From positions 159,630 through 223,629 of the forward strand of contig JAQUTK010000002.1 in assembly GCA_028709785.1 (NCBI GenBank): a DNA stretch of 64,000 bases. Direction: 5' to 3'. Numbering within the stretch: the stretch's first letter is position 1; each line of letters begins with the position of its first letter. Positions 39,021 through 48,506 of the stretch are shown here, piece after piece. Origin of the DNA: Bacteroidales bacterium. Lineage in GTDB: Bacteria > Bacteroidota > Bacteroidia > Bacteroidales > JAQUTK01. The notes beneath the pieces are model-generated. The model made no database searches, was not told the DNA's origin, and worked only from the letters and a program-made list of their open reading frames with translations. A program made the translations under genes and the position numbers.

Positions 39021-40583
39021 TTATCTAAACTGGTCACGACCCCGTATGTTGACATGCTCGGATGGAGCAAGGAGAGTTGCCTGTTGTGGCACTCCTGCAC
39101 ACTTGCTTTCCACCAGAGAACGTATAAATCTGTAGTTGCAGCAGTCGTACTTGAATGCCGTCTCGCATGCAGTGCGGAAGACGACAGGATCTGTACTCCT
39201 CTGCAGATTAAACAGTCCATCACATGTCTTGTAGTGCATCTCCGCCGGCATATTGGAGTTGTAAAAGATATGGCGCACCACATCTCCGAGTTCTTTTGTG
39301 GTCTTCTCCGCACGCTCTATATACTTGCCTGCACACAGACCTCTGTACTCGCTTGACTTGCTTGCAAGATGCTCTTCCACGATGGTGTACCTGCCTTTGC
39401 TGTAGTCTCTTACGTGGGTGGCAACGAGCTCTCCTTCCACATAGATCTTCACAAGGGTGCGTGAATAAGCCACATGGGCTGTCTTTGATATATGCCGGTA
39501 GGGCACAGTATAGTAATGCTGGTCACGTCCGAGGTAGACGCAACAGTTTGAGGATACCTTGAGATCTGTGTACGAGATGATTTCAAAGTCACTTTGGGGT
39601 AGTGGCTTAAGATTGGGCTTGTCTATGGCAAGGAATCGTTCCTCCCGAGTATACGGATTCTTCTGCATACGCTTCTGGTTATGCTTTTGCATCTTGGCAG
39701 TGGCTGCGTCATTCAGCTCATCTATGGAGTAGAAGGTTTCGTTGCGAAGCTCTGCGAAGACACGTATGTAGACCAGCCGCACATTTCCCTCCACGTTGGA
39801 CTTATCCTTTGGATGTACCGGACGAGCCGGCACTACGACAGTACCATAGTGGTTGCCCATATCTTCAAGCACTCTGTTGAGAGACGGCTCATACCTGTCG
39901 GTCTTTACGACAGCGGCTTTCAGGTTGTCCGGTACGAGCATTTTCGGAACCCCTCCAAGGTGTTTGAAGCATTGAGTGATGGCATATACAAAGTCTTCCG
40001 TACGCTGTGAGCGAACGAAGAGCAGGTAGCCGTAGTCGCTTGCAGGAAGCGTTGCTACAAACGCCTGACACTTTACTATCTCACCGGTCTCAATGTCGAT
40101 ATAGTCCATCGTGTCACCGGTGAAGTCGAGGAAGAGTTTTTCTCCTCCAGTGCGCATATCCGCAAGGATCGTTGATGGAGATTCCTTCTTCGCCTCGGTG
40201 TTCTGGCTGTAGTGAAAGCGGAACTGGGTAAGGCTGTAGTGGTCATTGGGTTGCTCCTCCACATACTCCTCCCACAGGAGTTTAAGTGTAACGTGTTTGC
40301 GTTTCATCTCTTCCTGGAGATAGGGAAGTAATTCCTTGAACACCTCGAAACGATTGTCCGTATATGCAGGATTTCCTCCCTTGAGGCGATGCTCAAGGAT
40401 GGGATCGTCAAGCGTAAGAAGGTCGTCTATGCCGAGTTCATCAGCACAGGCCTTCCTCACATAGTTGTTTACGGTCTCCTTGTTCATGCCGACTATCTCG
40501 GCTGCCCTGCGATTGGAGACTCCCTCCTTCTTCAGGAGTAATAGTTGCTTTATCTGGCTCATTTCCTTTGTCTTTCCTGCCAT
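39021..40583 (-). CDS. istA: IS21 transposase IstA
   Basis: The 520-residue transposase has an N-terminal helix-turn-helix (KKEGVSNRRAAEIVGMNKET, about residues 14-33) for binding the end repeats. An integrase-type DDE core follows with aspartates in LFLDFTGDTMDY and VPDNLKAAV and the glutamate in DKSNVEGNV. A C-terminal beta-rich region contains YYTVPYRH. It is intact. An 8-bp inverted repeat (TATTGTAT at 40591-40598, ATACAATA at 40615-40622) lies just upstream and may be part of its promoter or operator. Confidence 0.95.
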   Translation of the reverse strand: MAGKTKEMSQIKQLLLLKKEGVSNRRAAEIVGMNKETVNNYVRKACADELGIDDLLTLDDPILEHRLKGGNPAYTDNRFEVFKELLPYLQEEMKRKHVTLKLLWEEYVEEQPNDHYSLTQFRFHYSQNTEAKKESPSTILADMRTGGEKLFLDFTGDTMDYIDIETGEIVKCQAFVATLPASDYGYLLFVRSQRTEDFVYAITQCFKHLGGVPKMLVPDNLKAAVVKTDRYEPSLNRVLEDMGNHYGTVVVPARPVHPKDKSNVEGNVRLVYIRVFAELRNETFYSIDELNDAATAKMQKHNQKRMQKNPYTREERFLAIDKPNLKPLPQSDFEIISYTDLKVSSNCCVYLGRDQHYYTVPYRHISKTAHVAYSRTLVKIYVEGELVATHVRDYSKGRYTIVEEHLASKSSEYRGLCAGKYIERAEKTTKELGDVVRHIFYNSNMPAEMHYKTCDGLFNLQRSTDPVVFRTACETAFKYDCCNYRFIRSLVESKCAGVPQQATLLAPSEHVNIRGRDQFR

Positions 40584-40643
40584 AATCGTTTATTGTATCT
40601 AGATTCATTTCTACATACAATAACGGCAAATAGAGTTGAAAAA

Positions 40644-40895
40644 TGAACGGCAATGCTCCGGTTTATGAAAGCATGCTGTCATCCAAAGGAAAAAGTGAAC
40701 GGTAATGCTCCGTTTTTTGGCTACAAGCCGCTGGATGGCAACAACTTCACTTTCTCAGAATGAACGGCAATGCTCCGGTTTTGGTACGACTTTGGGACTC
40801 ATGTCACCATCATCGAAACAGGTGAACGGCAATGCTCCGTTTTTTTCGAGCGTTTTCGGCGTTTTTGGCAAGAATGAACGGATATGCTCCGTTTT
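40644..40895. repeat. Five internal subterminal repeats of the IS21 right end
   Basis: Copies of TGAACGGNNATGCTCCG followed by GTTT or TTTT begin at 40644, 40696, 40761, 40823 and 40875, spaced 52-65 bp. They share their AATGCTCCGTTTT half with the terminal repeat at 40953-40979. In IS21 elements such repeats are transposase binding sites. Spacers are unrelated and unequal, so this is not a CRISPR array. Confidence 0.85.
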
Positions 40896-40952
40896 CTAAG
40901 CTACTTCTAAGCCGTTTTTCAGCTAAAAAGTGGGTGGATTGAACCGTTCAAA

Positions 40953-40979
40953 GTGGGTGGGAATGCTCCGTTTTCGCCA
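40953..40979 (-). repeat. IS21 right terminal inverted repeat
   Basis: Runs from GTGGGTGGGAATGCTCCG to TTTTCGCCA; the reverse complement matches 38133-38159. A second GTGGGTGG block lies 23 bp inside it at 40930-40937. Confidence 0.88.
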
Positions 40980-40984
40980 ATAGT
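40980..40984. repeat. Target-site duplication, right copy (ATAGT)
   Basis: Direct repeat of 38128-38132, immediately outside the right end of the element. Confidence 0.8.
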
Positions 40985-41125
40985 TACGGAGTCCTCAGAG
41001 ATCAGGGATAGTTGTCAGTGCCTTTCCTTTTTCACTTTTGTTCTTTTCTCTCCCTTTGTGCATAAAAAAAGACTATAAATGACCTTTTTAGCTGTACAAA
41101 TGTTACTTGTTCAACATAAAATAAC

Positions 41126-41133
41126 TAATTTTG
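41126..41133 (+). promoter_or_regulatory. -7 promoter box for purU
   Basis: TAATTTTG matches TAnnTTTG, 24 bp before the ATG at 41158. Its last TTG (41131) has the form of a start codon in the purU frame but lies inside the promoter, which rules out the longer start. Confidence 0.55.
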
Positions 41134-41157
41134 CGCTCAATTCAAAAGGATACAACG

Positions 41158-42009
41158 ATGAACGCGATTTTACTGATGCACTGCCCTGACCAACCGGGCA
41201 TACTGGCTGCTGTCACCAATTTTATCAATGTCAATGGAGGAAATATACTTTATCTGAATCAGCACGTTGATAACGAGGAACATGTTTTCTTTATGCGAAT
41301 AGAGTGGAATCTGGACAGTTTCTCTATTCCCAAAGACCGTATTTCTGAATACTTTGAGACCTTATATGCGGCCCGTTTCAGTATGGTGTACAGTTTGCAT
41401 TTCAGCGATCAGATACCACGTATGGCAATCTTTGTATCCAAAATGTCGCATTGTATCTATGACATGCTTGCCAGATATGCCTCCAATGAATGGATGGTTG
41501 AAGTACCTTTGATTATAAGCAATCATCCCGATCTGAAAATTATAGCAGATCGATTTGGTATTGATTTCGAACTTGTACCTATCTCCAAAGAGAATAAGGC
41601 TGAACAAGAACAATACGAACTGGATCTCTTGAAGAAATATAAGATCGACTTTATAGTACTTGCCCGTTATATGCAGGTAATCTCGGATCAGTTCATAGAC
41701 CATTATCCCAATCGGATTATTAATATCCATCACTCTTTTCTTCCTGCTTTTGTTGGAGCCAAGCCCTATCATGCCGCTTTCGAAAGAGGAGTTAAACTGA
41801 TTGGAGCAACCAGTCATTATGTGACCAAAGACCTGGATGCCGGTCCGATTATCGAACAGGATGTTGTTCGTATTTCTCATAAGGACAATGTGCGTACATT
41901 GGTTCACAAAGGACAAGACCTGGAAAAAATTGTACTCTCCCGTGCTGTGGAAAAGCATCTTCAAAGGAAAGTGCTTGCCTATAAAAACAAAACAGTCGTG
42001 TTTAACTGA
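41158..42009 (+). CDS. purU: Formyltetrahydrofolate deformylase
   Basis: PurU hydrolyses 10-formyltetrahydrofolate to formate and tetrahydrofolate, balancing one-carbon pools. The 283-residue protein has an N-terminal ACT domain (MNAILLMHCPDQPGILAAV) and a C-terminal formyltransferase-like domain. The latter carries DFIVLARYMQVIS, IINIHHSFLPAFVGAKPYHAAF and the catalytic aspartate in DLDAGPIIEQD. The ATG at 41158 was chosen over a TTG 27 bp upstream that lies inside the promoter box. It is monocistronic, with a terminator after it. Confidence 0.95.
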   Translation: MNAILLMHCPDQPGILAAVTNFINVNGGNILYLNQHVDNEEHVFFMRIEWNLDSFSIPKDRISEYFETLYAARFSMVYSLHFSDQIPRMAIFVSKMSHCIYDMLARYASNEWMVEVPLIISNHPDLKIIADRFGIDFELVPISKENKAEQEQYELDLLKKYKIDFIVLARYMQVISDQFIDHYPNRIINIHHSFLPAFVGAKPYHAAFERGVKLIGATSHYVTKDLDAGPIIEQDVVRISHKDNVRTLVHKGQDLEKIVLSRAVEKHLQRKVLAYKNKTVVFN

Positions 42010-42014
42010 TAATT

Positions 42015-42059
42015 AAAACAGATATTCCCGTTCTTCTGGAGAGCGGGAATATCTGTTTT
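42015..42059 (+). terminator. Hairpin terminator after purU
   Basis: A 16-bp stem (AAAACAGATATTCCCG and its complement) with a 13-nt loop ends in TTTT. Confidence 0.8.
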
Positions 42060-42161
42060 AAACAGTTCTTGTTTCTAGTACATGGTTGAAAATGACAACA
42101 AATAGGGTTGCCTGCAACGAATAGTTTGCAACGAATAAATGCTTTTTCCCGGAGTATTGTG

Positions 42162-42169
42162 TATATTTG
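42162..42169 (+). promoter_or_regulatory. -7 promoter box for mutS
   Basis: TATATTTG matches TAnnTTTG, 34 bp before the mutS start. Just upstream, TGCAACGAATA occurs twice (42113-42123, 42127-42137), spaced by 14 bp. Confidence 0.5.
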
Positions 42170-42203
42170 CAAAAAGAAAATTCACAATTTGCAGTAAGAT
42201 TAC

Positions 42204-44825
42204 GTGTCAAAATATAATCCCAACGAAATAGCAGAGACTCCGATGATGCGACAGTTTCTGGATATTAAACAGAAATATCCGGATGCGTTGTTGTTGTTCA
42301 GATGCGGCGACTTTTATGAGACTTATTCACAAGATGCTGTCGTGGCAGCCGATCTTTTAGGGATCACACTGACCAAACGGGCCAATGGACAGGGCAAATA
42401 CATAGAGATGGCCGGCTTCCCACATCATGCGCTGGATACTTATTTACCCAAAATAGTGAGATCCGGCCGAAGAGTAGCCATTTGCGATCAGCTCGAAGAT
42501 CCCAAGCTCACTAAGAAGCTGGTCAAAAGAGGAGTCACGGAACTTGTAACTCCCGGTGTTTCAACAAATGAATCGATACTCGAGCGACGCGAGAATAATT
42601 TTCTCGGAAGTGTGCACATTGGAAAGGGTGTTGTCGGAGTAGCATTTCTGGATATCTCAACCGGAGAATTTCTCACAGCTGAAGGCACTCCCGATTATAT
42701 AGATAAACTGATCAATAACTTTGCTCCGAAAGAGATTCTCTACGAGCGCACCAAAAAAGAGTTGTTTGAAAGTTATTTTGGCAACAAGTTGGTCACTTTT
42801 GCCCTGGAAGACTGGATTTATACCAGTGAGTCAGCCAATGACCGTCTTCTCAAACAGTTTGAAACAAAAAATCTGAAAGGATTCGGTATCCAGCATCTCT
42901 CTTTCGGTATTATAGCTTCCGGTGCGATCTTGTATTATATGGATATGACTCAGCATAGTCATTTGAGCCATATCACGCATCTGTCGCGTATTGAAGAAGA
43001 TCGCTTTGTGCGATTGGACAAGTACACTGTGCGGAGTCTGGAATTACTGGGAACCATGCACGAAGGAGGCACCAGTCTGCTGGATATTATCGATCGTACG
43101 GTTAGTCCGATGGGTGCGCGGCTTTTGAGACGATGGGTTGTTTTCCCTTTGAAAGAGGTAAACCCTATTCGCGAACGGCAGGCTGTGGTTGAGGAGTTCT
43201 TTCGCAACCCTCTGATGAAAGAAGAGATAGATCAGCATTTGAGTATGATCGGCGATTTGGAGCGTATTATCTCCAGAGTATCCGTCGGACGCGTATCACC
43301 ACGCGAAATAGTGCAGTTGAAGCACTCCTTGCTGGCTATTGGAGCAATTAAGAATATTTGTGCCGAGTCAGAGTCTCTTTCTTTGCAGCGCATCGCCGAA
43401 CAGCTTAATCCGTTGTCTTTGGTAAGTGAGCGTATCGAGAAGGAAATTAAAGAGGATGCTCCCGTATTGCTCAACAAAGGTAATGTAATAAAGGAACAGG
43501 TGAATAGCGAGCTGGATGAGTTGCGGAATATCGCTTATAAGGGCAAGGATTACCTGATGCAGATACAACAGCGGGAAAGTGAACGAACGGGTATTCCCAG
43601 TCTCAAGATTAGCTATAATAACGTCTTTGGTTACTATATTGAAGTCCGTAATGCTCACAAAGAGAAAGTTCCTGAAGAGTGGATCCGAAAGCAGACGCTG
43701 GTCAATGCCGAGCGTTATATCACGCAGGAACTGAAAGAGTATGAAGAGAAGATATTGGGTGCTGAAGATAAGATTCAGATTATTGAGAATACAATCTTTA
43801 ATGCGTTGGTCTCTTCTCTGATGGAATATATTCCTTCCATGCAGCTCAATGCATCCCGGATAGCACAAGTCGATTGTCTGCTCTCTTTTGCTAAAGTAGC
43901 CAAAGAGAACAGGTATATCTGTCCGGAGATCAATGAAAGTGAAGTGATTGAGATTGTTCAGGGACGTCATCCGGTAATAGAAAAACAACTTCCTCCGGAT
44001 GAAAGTTACATCCCAAACAATGTACATCTTGATACAGAATCCAATCAGATTATCATCATAACAGGCCCTAATATGGCCGGAAAGTCTGCGTTGCTCCGAC
44101 AGACGGCATTGATTGTACTAATGACTCAGATAGGCTCTTTTGTGCCTGCAGAGAGTGCGCGTATTGGTTATGTGGATAAGATTTTTACACGGGTGGGTGC
44201 TTCGGATAATATTTCGCAAGGTGAATCTACATTTATGGTTGAAATGAATGAGGCATCTGACATCTTGAATAATATTTCCAACAGGAGTCTGATATTGTTT
44301 GATGAACTAGGTAGAGGCACCAGTACCTATGACGGTATATCGATCGCATGGTCTATTGTTGAATACATCCATAATCATCCCAAAGCACGCGCCAAAACTC
44401 TGTTTGCAACTCACTACCACGAGTTGAATGAGATGGAGAAAACATTCCCAAGGATCAAAAACTATAATGTGGCGGTAAAAGAGGTGGATAATAAGGTGAT
44501 CTTTATACGCAAACTGGAGCGAGGCGGCAGTGAGCACTCTTTTGGAATTCACGTGGCTAAGATGGCGGGAATGCCACAAAGCATTTTGAATCGGGCGGAT
44601 GAGATCCTGAAGCAACTCGAGTCTGAGAATCGTAAAGAGTTGAAAGGCACAATAACTGCGGGTAAAAAGGCGAAAGATGGCATTCAGCTTAGTTTCTTCC
44701 AGTTGGATGATCCTGTTCTTTCACAGGTCAGAGATGAAATAAAGAACATTGATGTCAACAATCTGACTCCTCTGGATGCTCTCAACAAACTGAATGATAT
44801 AAAGCGGATTATTACCGGGAAGTAA
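42204..44825 (+). CDS. mutS: DNA mismatch repair protein MutS
   Basis: MutS recognises mismatches and recruits MutL. The 873-residue protein has the mismatch-reading F-x-E in [12 protein letters not shown] near residue 37, the connector and clamp regions, and the ATPase with Walker [14 protein letters not shown] near residue 620 and Walker [16 protein letters not shown]. The start is a GTG at 42204, giving 12 residues before the conserved TPMMRQF; the first ATG would cut into that block. Length and ends are intact. A bidirectional terminator separates it from pit. Confidence 0.96.
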   Translation: MSKYNPNEIAETPMMRQFLDIKQKYPDALLLFRCGDFYETYSQDAVVAADLLGITLTKRANGQGKYIEMAGFPHHALDTYLPKIVRSGRRVAICDQLEDPKLTKKLVKRGVTELVTPGVSTNESILERRENNFLGSVHIGKGVVGVAFLDISTGEFLTAEGTPDYIDKLINNFAPKEILYERTKKELFESYFGNKLVTFALEDWIYTSESANDRLLKQFETKNLKGFGIQHLSFGIIASGAILYYMDMTQHSHLSHITHLSRIEEDRFVRLDKYTVRSLELLGTMHEGGTSLLDIIDRTVSPMGARLLRRWVVFPLKEVNPIRERQAVVEEFFRNPLMKEEIDQHLSMIGDLERIISRVSVGRVSPREIVQLKHSLLAIGAIKNICAESESLSLQRIAEQLNPLSLVSERIEKEIKEDAPVLLNKGNVIKEQVNSELDELRNIAYKGKDYLMQIQQRESERTGIPSLKISYNNVFGYYIEVRNAHKEKVPEEWIRKQTLVNAERYITQELKEYEEKILGAEDKIQIIENTIFNALVSSLMEYIPSMQLNASRIAQVDCLLSFAKVAKENRYICPEINESEVIEIVQGRHPVIEKQLPPDESYIPNNVHLDTESNQIIIITGPNMAGKSALLRQTALIVLMTQIGSFVPAESARIGYVDKIFTRVGASDNISQGESTFMVEMNEASDILNNISNRSLILFDELGRGTSTYDGISIAWSIVEYIHNHPKARAKTLFATHYHELNEMEKTFPRIKNYNVAVKEVDNKVIFIRKLERGGSEHSFGIHVAKMAGMPQSILNRADEILKQLESENRKELKGTITAGKKAKDGIQLSFFQLDDPVLSQVRDEIKNIDVNNLTPLDALNKLNDIKRIITGK

Positions 44826-44843
44826 TTCTGGTTGTGATAGAAT

Positions 44844-44883
44844 AAAATGAGGGCGGTCATTGTTTGATGACCGCCCTCATTTT
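44844..44883. terminator. Bidirectional terminator between mutS and the first pit gene
   Basis: A 17-bp perfect stem (AAAATGAGGGCGGTCAT and its complement) with a 6-nt loop, A-run on one side and T-run on the other, lies between converging genes. Confidence 0.85.
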
Positions 44884-44907
44884 ATTTCTCATGTGAGTTC
44901 TTATCTC

Positions 44908-45909
44908 TTATCCAATCAGAAAATCAAGCAAATAATAGATACAACATGCAATCAATCCACTGACAGGAATAGTAAGTAGCCATGCCCAAATCAAATCAAG
45001 TGTGACTCCCCAGCGAACCGCAGACAAGCGTTTTACTGCACCTACACCAATGATACTACCTGTGATAACGTGTGTAGTGCTTACCGGAACTTTCAACACT
45101 TCTGTCAGGAAGAGCGTGAATGCACCAGATGTCTGAGCGCAAAAACCTTCAACAGGAGTAATCTTTGTGATTTTGTTTCCCATCGTTTTCATAATTCGCC
45201 ATCCTCCGGAAAGAGTTCCTCCCGCAATCGCAGCAAAGCAGCAAATAGGCACCCAGTCAGGAATATTTGACATATTTGTCAACTTTCCGTTTGCAATCAA
45301 AGCAGCTCCTATGATGCCCATTACTTTTTGAGAGTCATTCAGACCATGGCCAATACTTAGCATTGCCGATGAGAGAAGCTGGAGCCGTTTAAACCACTTA
45401 TCTGCCTTATGCGGCTTGCACTTCTGAGCAAGATGGAGCGTTATGATTGTGATAATATTACCCCCTATCATACCAATGAGAGGGGCAAGAATAATAAAAG
45501 ACGCGATAATAATGATGACCTCATAATGGATGGATTGAAAACCACATGCGGCAACAGCTGAACCGGCAAATCCACCGATAAGAGTATGTGAGGAAGAAGA
45601 GGGGATGCCTAAACGCCATGTGAGCAGATTCCAGATAATAGCAGCAATCAAACCCGCAATAATGATCTTATTTGAGATGAACTCAGGATAGACGGTTTTA
45701 GAAACAGTATCTGCGATCCCAAAACCACCAATGATAAATTTGGCAATAAAGAAAGCTATGAAATTAAATGCGGCCGCCCAGATTACAGCTTGAACAGGCG
45801 TGAGCACCTTGGTTGATACCACTGTGGCGATAGAGTTTGCCGCATCATGGAATCCATTTATAAAATCAAAGATAACAGCTAGTACGACAATAATGATTAA
45901 TAGTTCCAT
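44908..45909 (-). CDS. Inorganic phosphate transporter, PiT family (copy 1)
   Basis: Low-affinity phosphate (metal-phosphate) symporter of the inner membrane. The 333-residue protein has the two inverted family signatures, NGFHDAANSIATVVSTKVL near residue 19 and SIGHGLNDSQKVMGIIGAA near 186, plus about ten membrane helices. It lies 10 bp downstream of a DUF47 (PhoU-like) gene. The whole two-gene operon is repeated next door at 46756-48415; the two Pit proteins are roughly four-fifths identical by eye, with no gaps except at the C-terminus. Confidence 0.95.
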   Translation of the reverse strand: MELLIIIVVLAVIFDFINGFHDAANSIATVVSTKVLTPVQAVIWAAAFNFIAFFIAKFIIGGFGIADTVSKTVYPEFISNKIIIAGLIAAIIWNLLTWRLGIPSSSSHTLIGGFAGSAVAACGFQSIHYEVIIIIASFIILAPLIGMIGGNIITIITLHLAQKCKPHKADKWFKRLQLLSSAMLSIGHGLNDSQKVMGIIGAALIANGKLTNMSNIPDWVPICCFAAIAGGTLSGGWRIMKTMGNKITKITPVEGFCAQTSGAFTLFLTEVLKVPVSTTHVITGSIIGVGAVKRLSAVRWGVTLDLIWAWLLTIPVSGLIACCIYYLLDFLIG

Positions 45910-45919
45910 GTTGGATTGC

Positions 45920-46570
45920 TCAGGCGTATTTTACAATGATTGTTTTAATAATTTTTCCGACTGCATCCAATCTGTCAGTAGCCTTTTCCAATTCCTGCAT
46001 TATCTCTTTGATTTTGATTAGTTCGATGCTGTCAATCTCATTTTCGAATAATTCCATTACAAAATGCTCATACACATCATCTGCTTCGTGTTCAACCGAG
46101 TGAAGATGATTGCACTGATCCAATGCGTAGAAAGGTTTTTTCGTGATGGTATGCAGCTCTCCGACAATCGCTTTTACCGCCTGACTACCTTTAATAATCA
46201 GGTTGGACATTTGAATCGTCTTTTCAGGGATTTGTTTTGGGTTGTAGATAATGATGCGCTTTCCTGATGAGTTGATTAAATCCAGGACATCATCCAGTCG
46301 TTCGCATAAATTGTGTATATCTTCCCGGTCAAAAGGGGTAATAAACGTGTCGTTCAGTTCCGTAAAGATCAGATTGATCTGTTGGTCTCCGGAAGTCTCA
46401 ACTCCCTTTATTTGCTTGTAAAGTTCTTTACTTTCAGCTCTGTCCGTGCTGACAAGCAGTTTATTCAGTAAAATTGAAGCTTCAACAAGTTTGTTGCTCA
46501 TCTCATTGAGCATTGGAAAGAATTTGGTTTCTTTCGGTGTAAGAAAGGAAAAGATAGAATTAATTGCCAT
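45920..46570 (-). CDS. DUF47 family PhoU-like protein (copy 1)
   Basis: DUF47 proteins are all-helical PhoU relatives usually encoded beside pit genes and thought to modulate the transporter. From the ATG at 46570 (MAINSIFSFLTPKETKFFP) it is 216 residues. It contains TPFDREDIHNLCERLDDVLD near residue 76 and VEHEADDVYEHFVMELF near 162, where acidic residues could bind metal. An ATG four codons earlier (46582) is possible, but the second copy aligns from MAIN and only that start is shared. It precedes pit copy 1 by 10 bp. Confidence 0.9.
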   Translation of the reverse strand: MAINSIFSFLTPKETKFFPMLNEMSNKLVEASILLNKLLVSTDRAESKELYKQIKGVETSGDQQINLIFTELNDTFITPFDREDIHNLCERLDDVLDLINSSGKRIIIYNPKQIPEKTIQMSNLIIKGSQAVKAIVGELHTITKKPFYALDQCNHLHSVEHEADDVYEHFVMELFENEIDSIELIKIKEIMQELEKATDRLDAVGKIIKTIIVKYA

Positions 46571-46598
46571 GTGATCATTCATTTGTCTTATTTCGTTG

Positions 46599-46630
46599 CA
46601 AAATTAGCATAAAAAACGAACAAGAAACAA
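46599..46630 (-). promoter_or_regulatory. Promoter of DUF47-pit copy 1 (TTG-N21-TAATTTTG)
   Basis: On the minus strand TTG (46630-46628) and TAATTTTG (46606-46599) are 21 bp apart, 28 bp before the MAIN start. Confidence 0.6.
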
Positions 46631-46690
46631 CTTCGTAATATTTATTTCCGGTTTTAATCTCCGCTTGTAGCATTCAAAGATAATTGACAC

Positions 46691-46733
46691 AAAAAGAGAA
46701 GATCGGCCATTCATTGACCGATCTTCTCTTTTT
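46691..46733 (-). terminator. Hairpin terminator after pit copy 2
   Basis: AAAAAGAGAAGATCGG pairs perfectly with CCGATCTTCTCTTTTT. It lies 22 bp beyond the stop of pit copy 2 and separates the two duplicated operons. Confidence 0.8.
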
Positions 46734-46755
46734 ATCCTTAAACGTTAGATGCTCA

Positions 46756-47754
46756 TCAAATTATATGAACAAGCAGATAGTAAATGCAACCGGCTATTAA
46801 GGCACTAACCGGGATTGTAAGAATCCATGCCCAAACCAGATTAATAGTAACTCCCCAGCGCACAGCAGAGAGCCGTTTTGTTGCACCCACTCCAATAATA
46901 CTTCCTGTGATTACGTGCGTAGTACTTACCGGCACCTTCAGATATTCTGTCAGATACAGTGTAAAGGCGCCTGCCGTTTCAGCACAGAATCCTTCTACAG
47001 GAGAGATCTTTGTAATTTTATCTCCCATTGTTTTCATTATGCGCCATCCTCCGGAAAGAGTTCCTGCTGCTATGGCCGCAAAACAGGTGATTGGCACCCA
47101 GTCGGGGATATTCTTTATTTCATCCAATTGTCCGTTTGCAATCATGGCAGCACCAATGATACCCATCACTTTCTGAGAGTCGTTCATTCCATGACCAATA
47201 CTCATCATGGCAGACGAGAGAAGTTGTAACCTCTTAAACCATTTATCGGCCTTCTGGGGCTTACTTTTTCTGGAAATATGGAGTGTTGCAATCGCAATCA
47301 GATTTCCGGTAATCATTCCTATCAGAGGAGCTATAATAATAAAGGATGCAATGATGATAATAACCTTCGTATGAATTGAGTGAAATCCAGCTGCAGCAAT
47401 AGCAGCTCCGGCAAAACCTCCAATAAGCGTATGTGAAGAAGAAGAGGGGATTCCCATACGCCAGGTAATCAGGTTCCAGGTAATAGCAGCGATTAATCCT
47501 GCTATAATAATCTCGTTAGTGATAAACTCCGGAATGACAGTTTTAGATACTGTATCTGCAATTCCGAATTCACCGATTATATATTTGCAAATGAAAAAGG
47601 CAAGAAAGTTGAATCCTGCTGCCCAGAATACAGCCTGGAGGGGAGAAAGTACCTTGGTTGATACCACCGTGGCAATTGCATTCGCCGCATCATGAAACCC
47701 GTTGATATAATCAAAGATAACAGCAAGTATGACAATTATGATGAATAGTTCCAT
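46756..47754 (-). CDS. Inorganic phosphate transporter, PiT family (copy 2)
   Basis: The 332-residue paralogue of the protein at 44908-45909 has the same NGFHDAANAIATVVSTKVL and SIGHGMNDSQKVMGIIGAA signatures and the same helix pattern. Differences are mostly conservative changes in helices and loops. The 10-bp spacer to its DUF47 partner is the same length as in copy 1 and the sequence around it is nearly unchanged. Both copies look functional. Whether they differ in affinity or expression cannot be told from sequence. Confidence 0.95.
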   Translation of the reverse strand: MELFIIIVILAVIFDYINGFHDAANAIATVVSTKVLSPLQAVFWAAGFNFLAFFICKYIIGEFGIADTVSKTVIPEFITNEIIIAGLIAAITWNLITWRMGIPSSSSHTLIGGFAGAAIAAAGFHSIHTKVIIIIASFIIIAPLIGMITGNLIAIATLHISRKSKPQKADKWFKRLQLLSSAMMSIGHGMNDSQKVMGIIGAAMIANGQLDEIKNIPDWVPITCFAAIAAGTLSGGWRIMKTMGDKITKISPVEGFCAETAGAFTLYLTEYLKVPVSTTHVITGSIIGVGATKRLSAVRWGVTINLVWAWILTIPVSALIAGCIYYLLVHII

Positions 47755-47764
47755 ATTGGATTGC

Positions 47765-48415
47765 TCAGGCGTATTTTACGATGATTGTTTTAATGATTTT
47801 TCCAACCGCATCCAATCTGTCTGTTGTCTTTTCCAGTTCTTGCATAATTTCTTTAATCTTTATCAGCTCGATACTATCCACTTCTTTCTCAAAGAGTTCC
47901 ATTACAAAATGCTCATACACGTCATCAGCTTCATGTTCGACAGTATGAAGATTGTTGATTTGATCCAGCGCGTAAAATGGTTTCTTGGTGATAGTGTGCA
48001 GCTCATTGACAGTTAACTTTACCGCATTGCTTCCTTTGATAATCAGATGGGATATCTGAACTGTCTTTTCAGGGATATGTTTTGGGTTGTAGATAATGAA
48101 CCGTTTTCCTGAGGAGTTGATTAAGTCGAGAACATCATCCAGCCGTTCACATAAGTTGTGAATGTCTTCCCGGTCAAAAGGAGTTATAAAGGTGTTGTTA
48201 AGTTCGCCAAAGATTTTATTAATCAGTTCATCTCCTGAAGTTTCAACTTCCTTGATCTGTTTGTAAATCTCTTTGCTTTTTTCTCTGTCATCGCTTTGGA
48301 TTAATTTGTTGAGTAACAGAGAAGCCTCAACCAGTTTGTCGCTCATTTCATTCAGCAGTGGAAAGAATTTTGTTTCTTTCGGAGTAAGGAAAGAAAAAAT
48401 AGAGTTGATTGCCAT
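47765..48415 (-). CDS. DUF47 family PhoU-like protein (copy 2)
   Basis: A 216-residue protein starting MAINSIFSF at 48415, closely similar to copy 1 along its whole length, including TPFDREDIHNLCERLDDVLD and VEHEADDVYEHFVMELFE. The open frame continues 78 bp upstream to 48493, but the TACATTTG promoter box (48445-48438) lies within that extension, so the shorter start is right. It precedes pit copy 2 by 10 bp. Confidence 0.92.
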   Translation of the reverse strand: MAINSIFSFLTPKETKFFPLLNEMSDKLVEASLLLNKLIQSDDREKSKEIYKQIKEVETSGDELINKIFGELNNTFITPFDREDIHNLCERLDDVLDLINSSGKRFIIYNPKHIPEKTVQISHLIIKGSNAVKLTVNELHTITKKPFYALDQINNLHTVEHEADDVYEHFVMELFEKEVDSIELIKIKEIMQELEKTTDRLDAVGKIIKTIIVKYA

Positions 48416-48437
48416 ATGTTTCAAAATTATTAGGTCG

Positions 48438-48445
48438 CAAATGTA
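48438..48445 (-). promoter_or_regulatory. -7 promoter box for DUF47-pit copy 2
   Basis: TACATTTG on the minus strand, 22 bp before the MAIN start. It differs from the copy 1 promoter, so the two operons may be expressed differently. Confidence 0.5.
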
Positions 48446-48506
48446 GAACAAATTGCTTACAATTAATGACGGTTGTTCCCTTATTTCAAACAAAAAAAGT
48501 TATTGA

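Larger units (their letters stand above)
38133..40979. mobile_element. Complete IS21-family insertion sequence, 2847 bp
   Basis: The element encodes IstA and IstB on the minus strand and is bounded by 27-bp terminal inverted repeats (22 of 27 matching) with TG and CA outer bases. It is flanked by a 5-bp direct duplication, ATAGT. This fits the IS21 family, which has two genes, repeated subterminal sites and short target duplications. Both genes are open and full length, so it may be active. Its base composition looks richer in G+C than the neighbouring genes, suggesting recent arrival. Confidence 0.93.

Noticed and set aside
40644..40979. CRISPR-like series of ~21-bp direct repeats with ~30-45 bp spacers
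   Set aside because: Spacing is unequal (52-80 bp), the repeats share sequence with both IS termini, and there are no cas genes. They are IS21 subterminal transposase sites.
41131..41157. TTG start giving purU nine extra residues
   Set aside because: The TTG is the end of the TAATTTTG promoter box, so it would not be transcribed.
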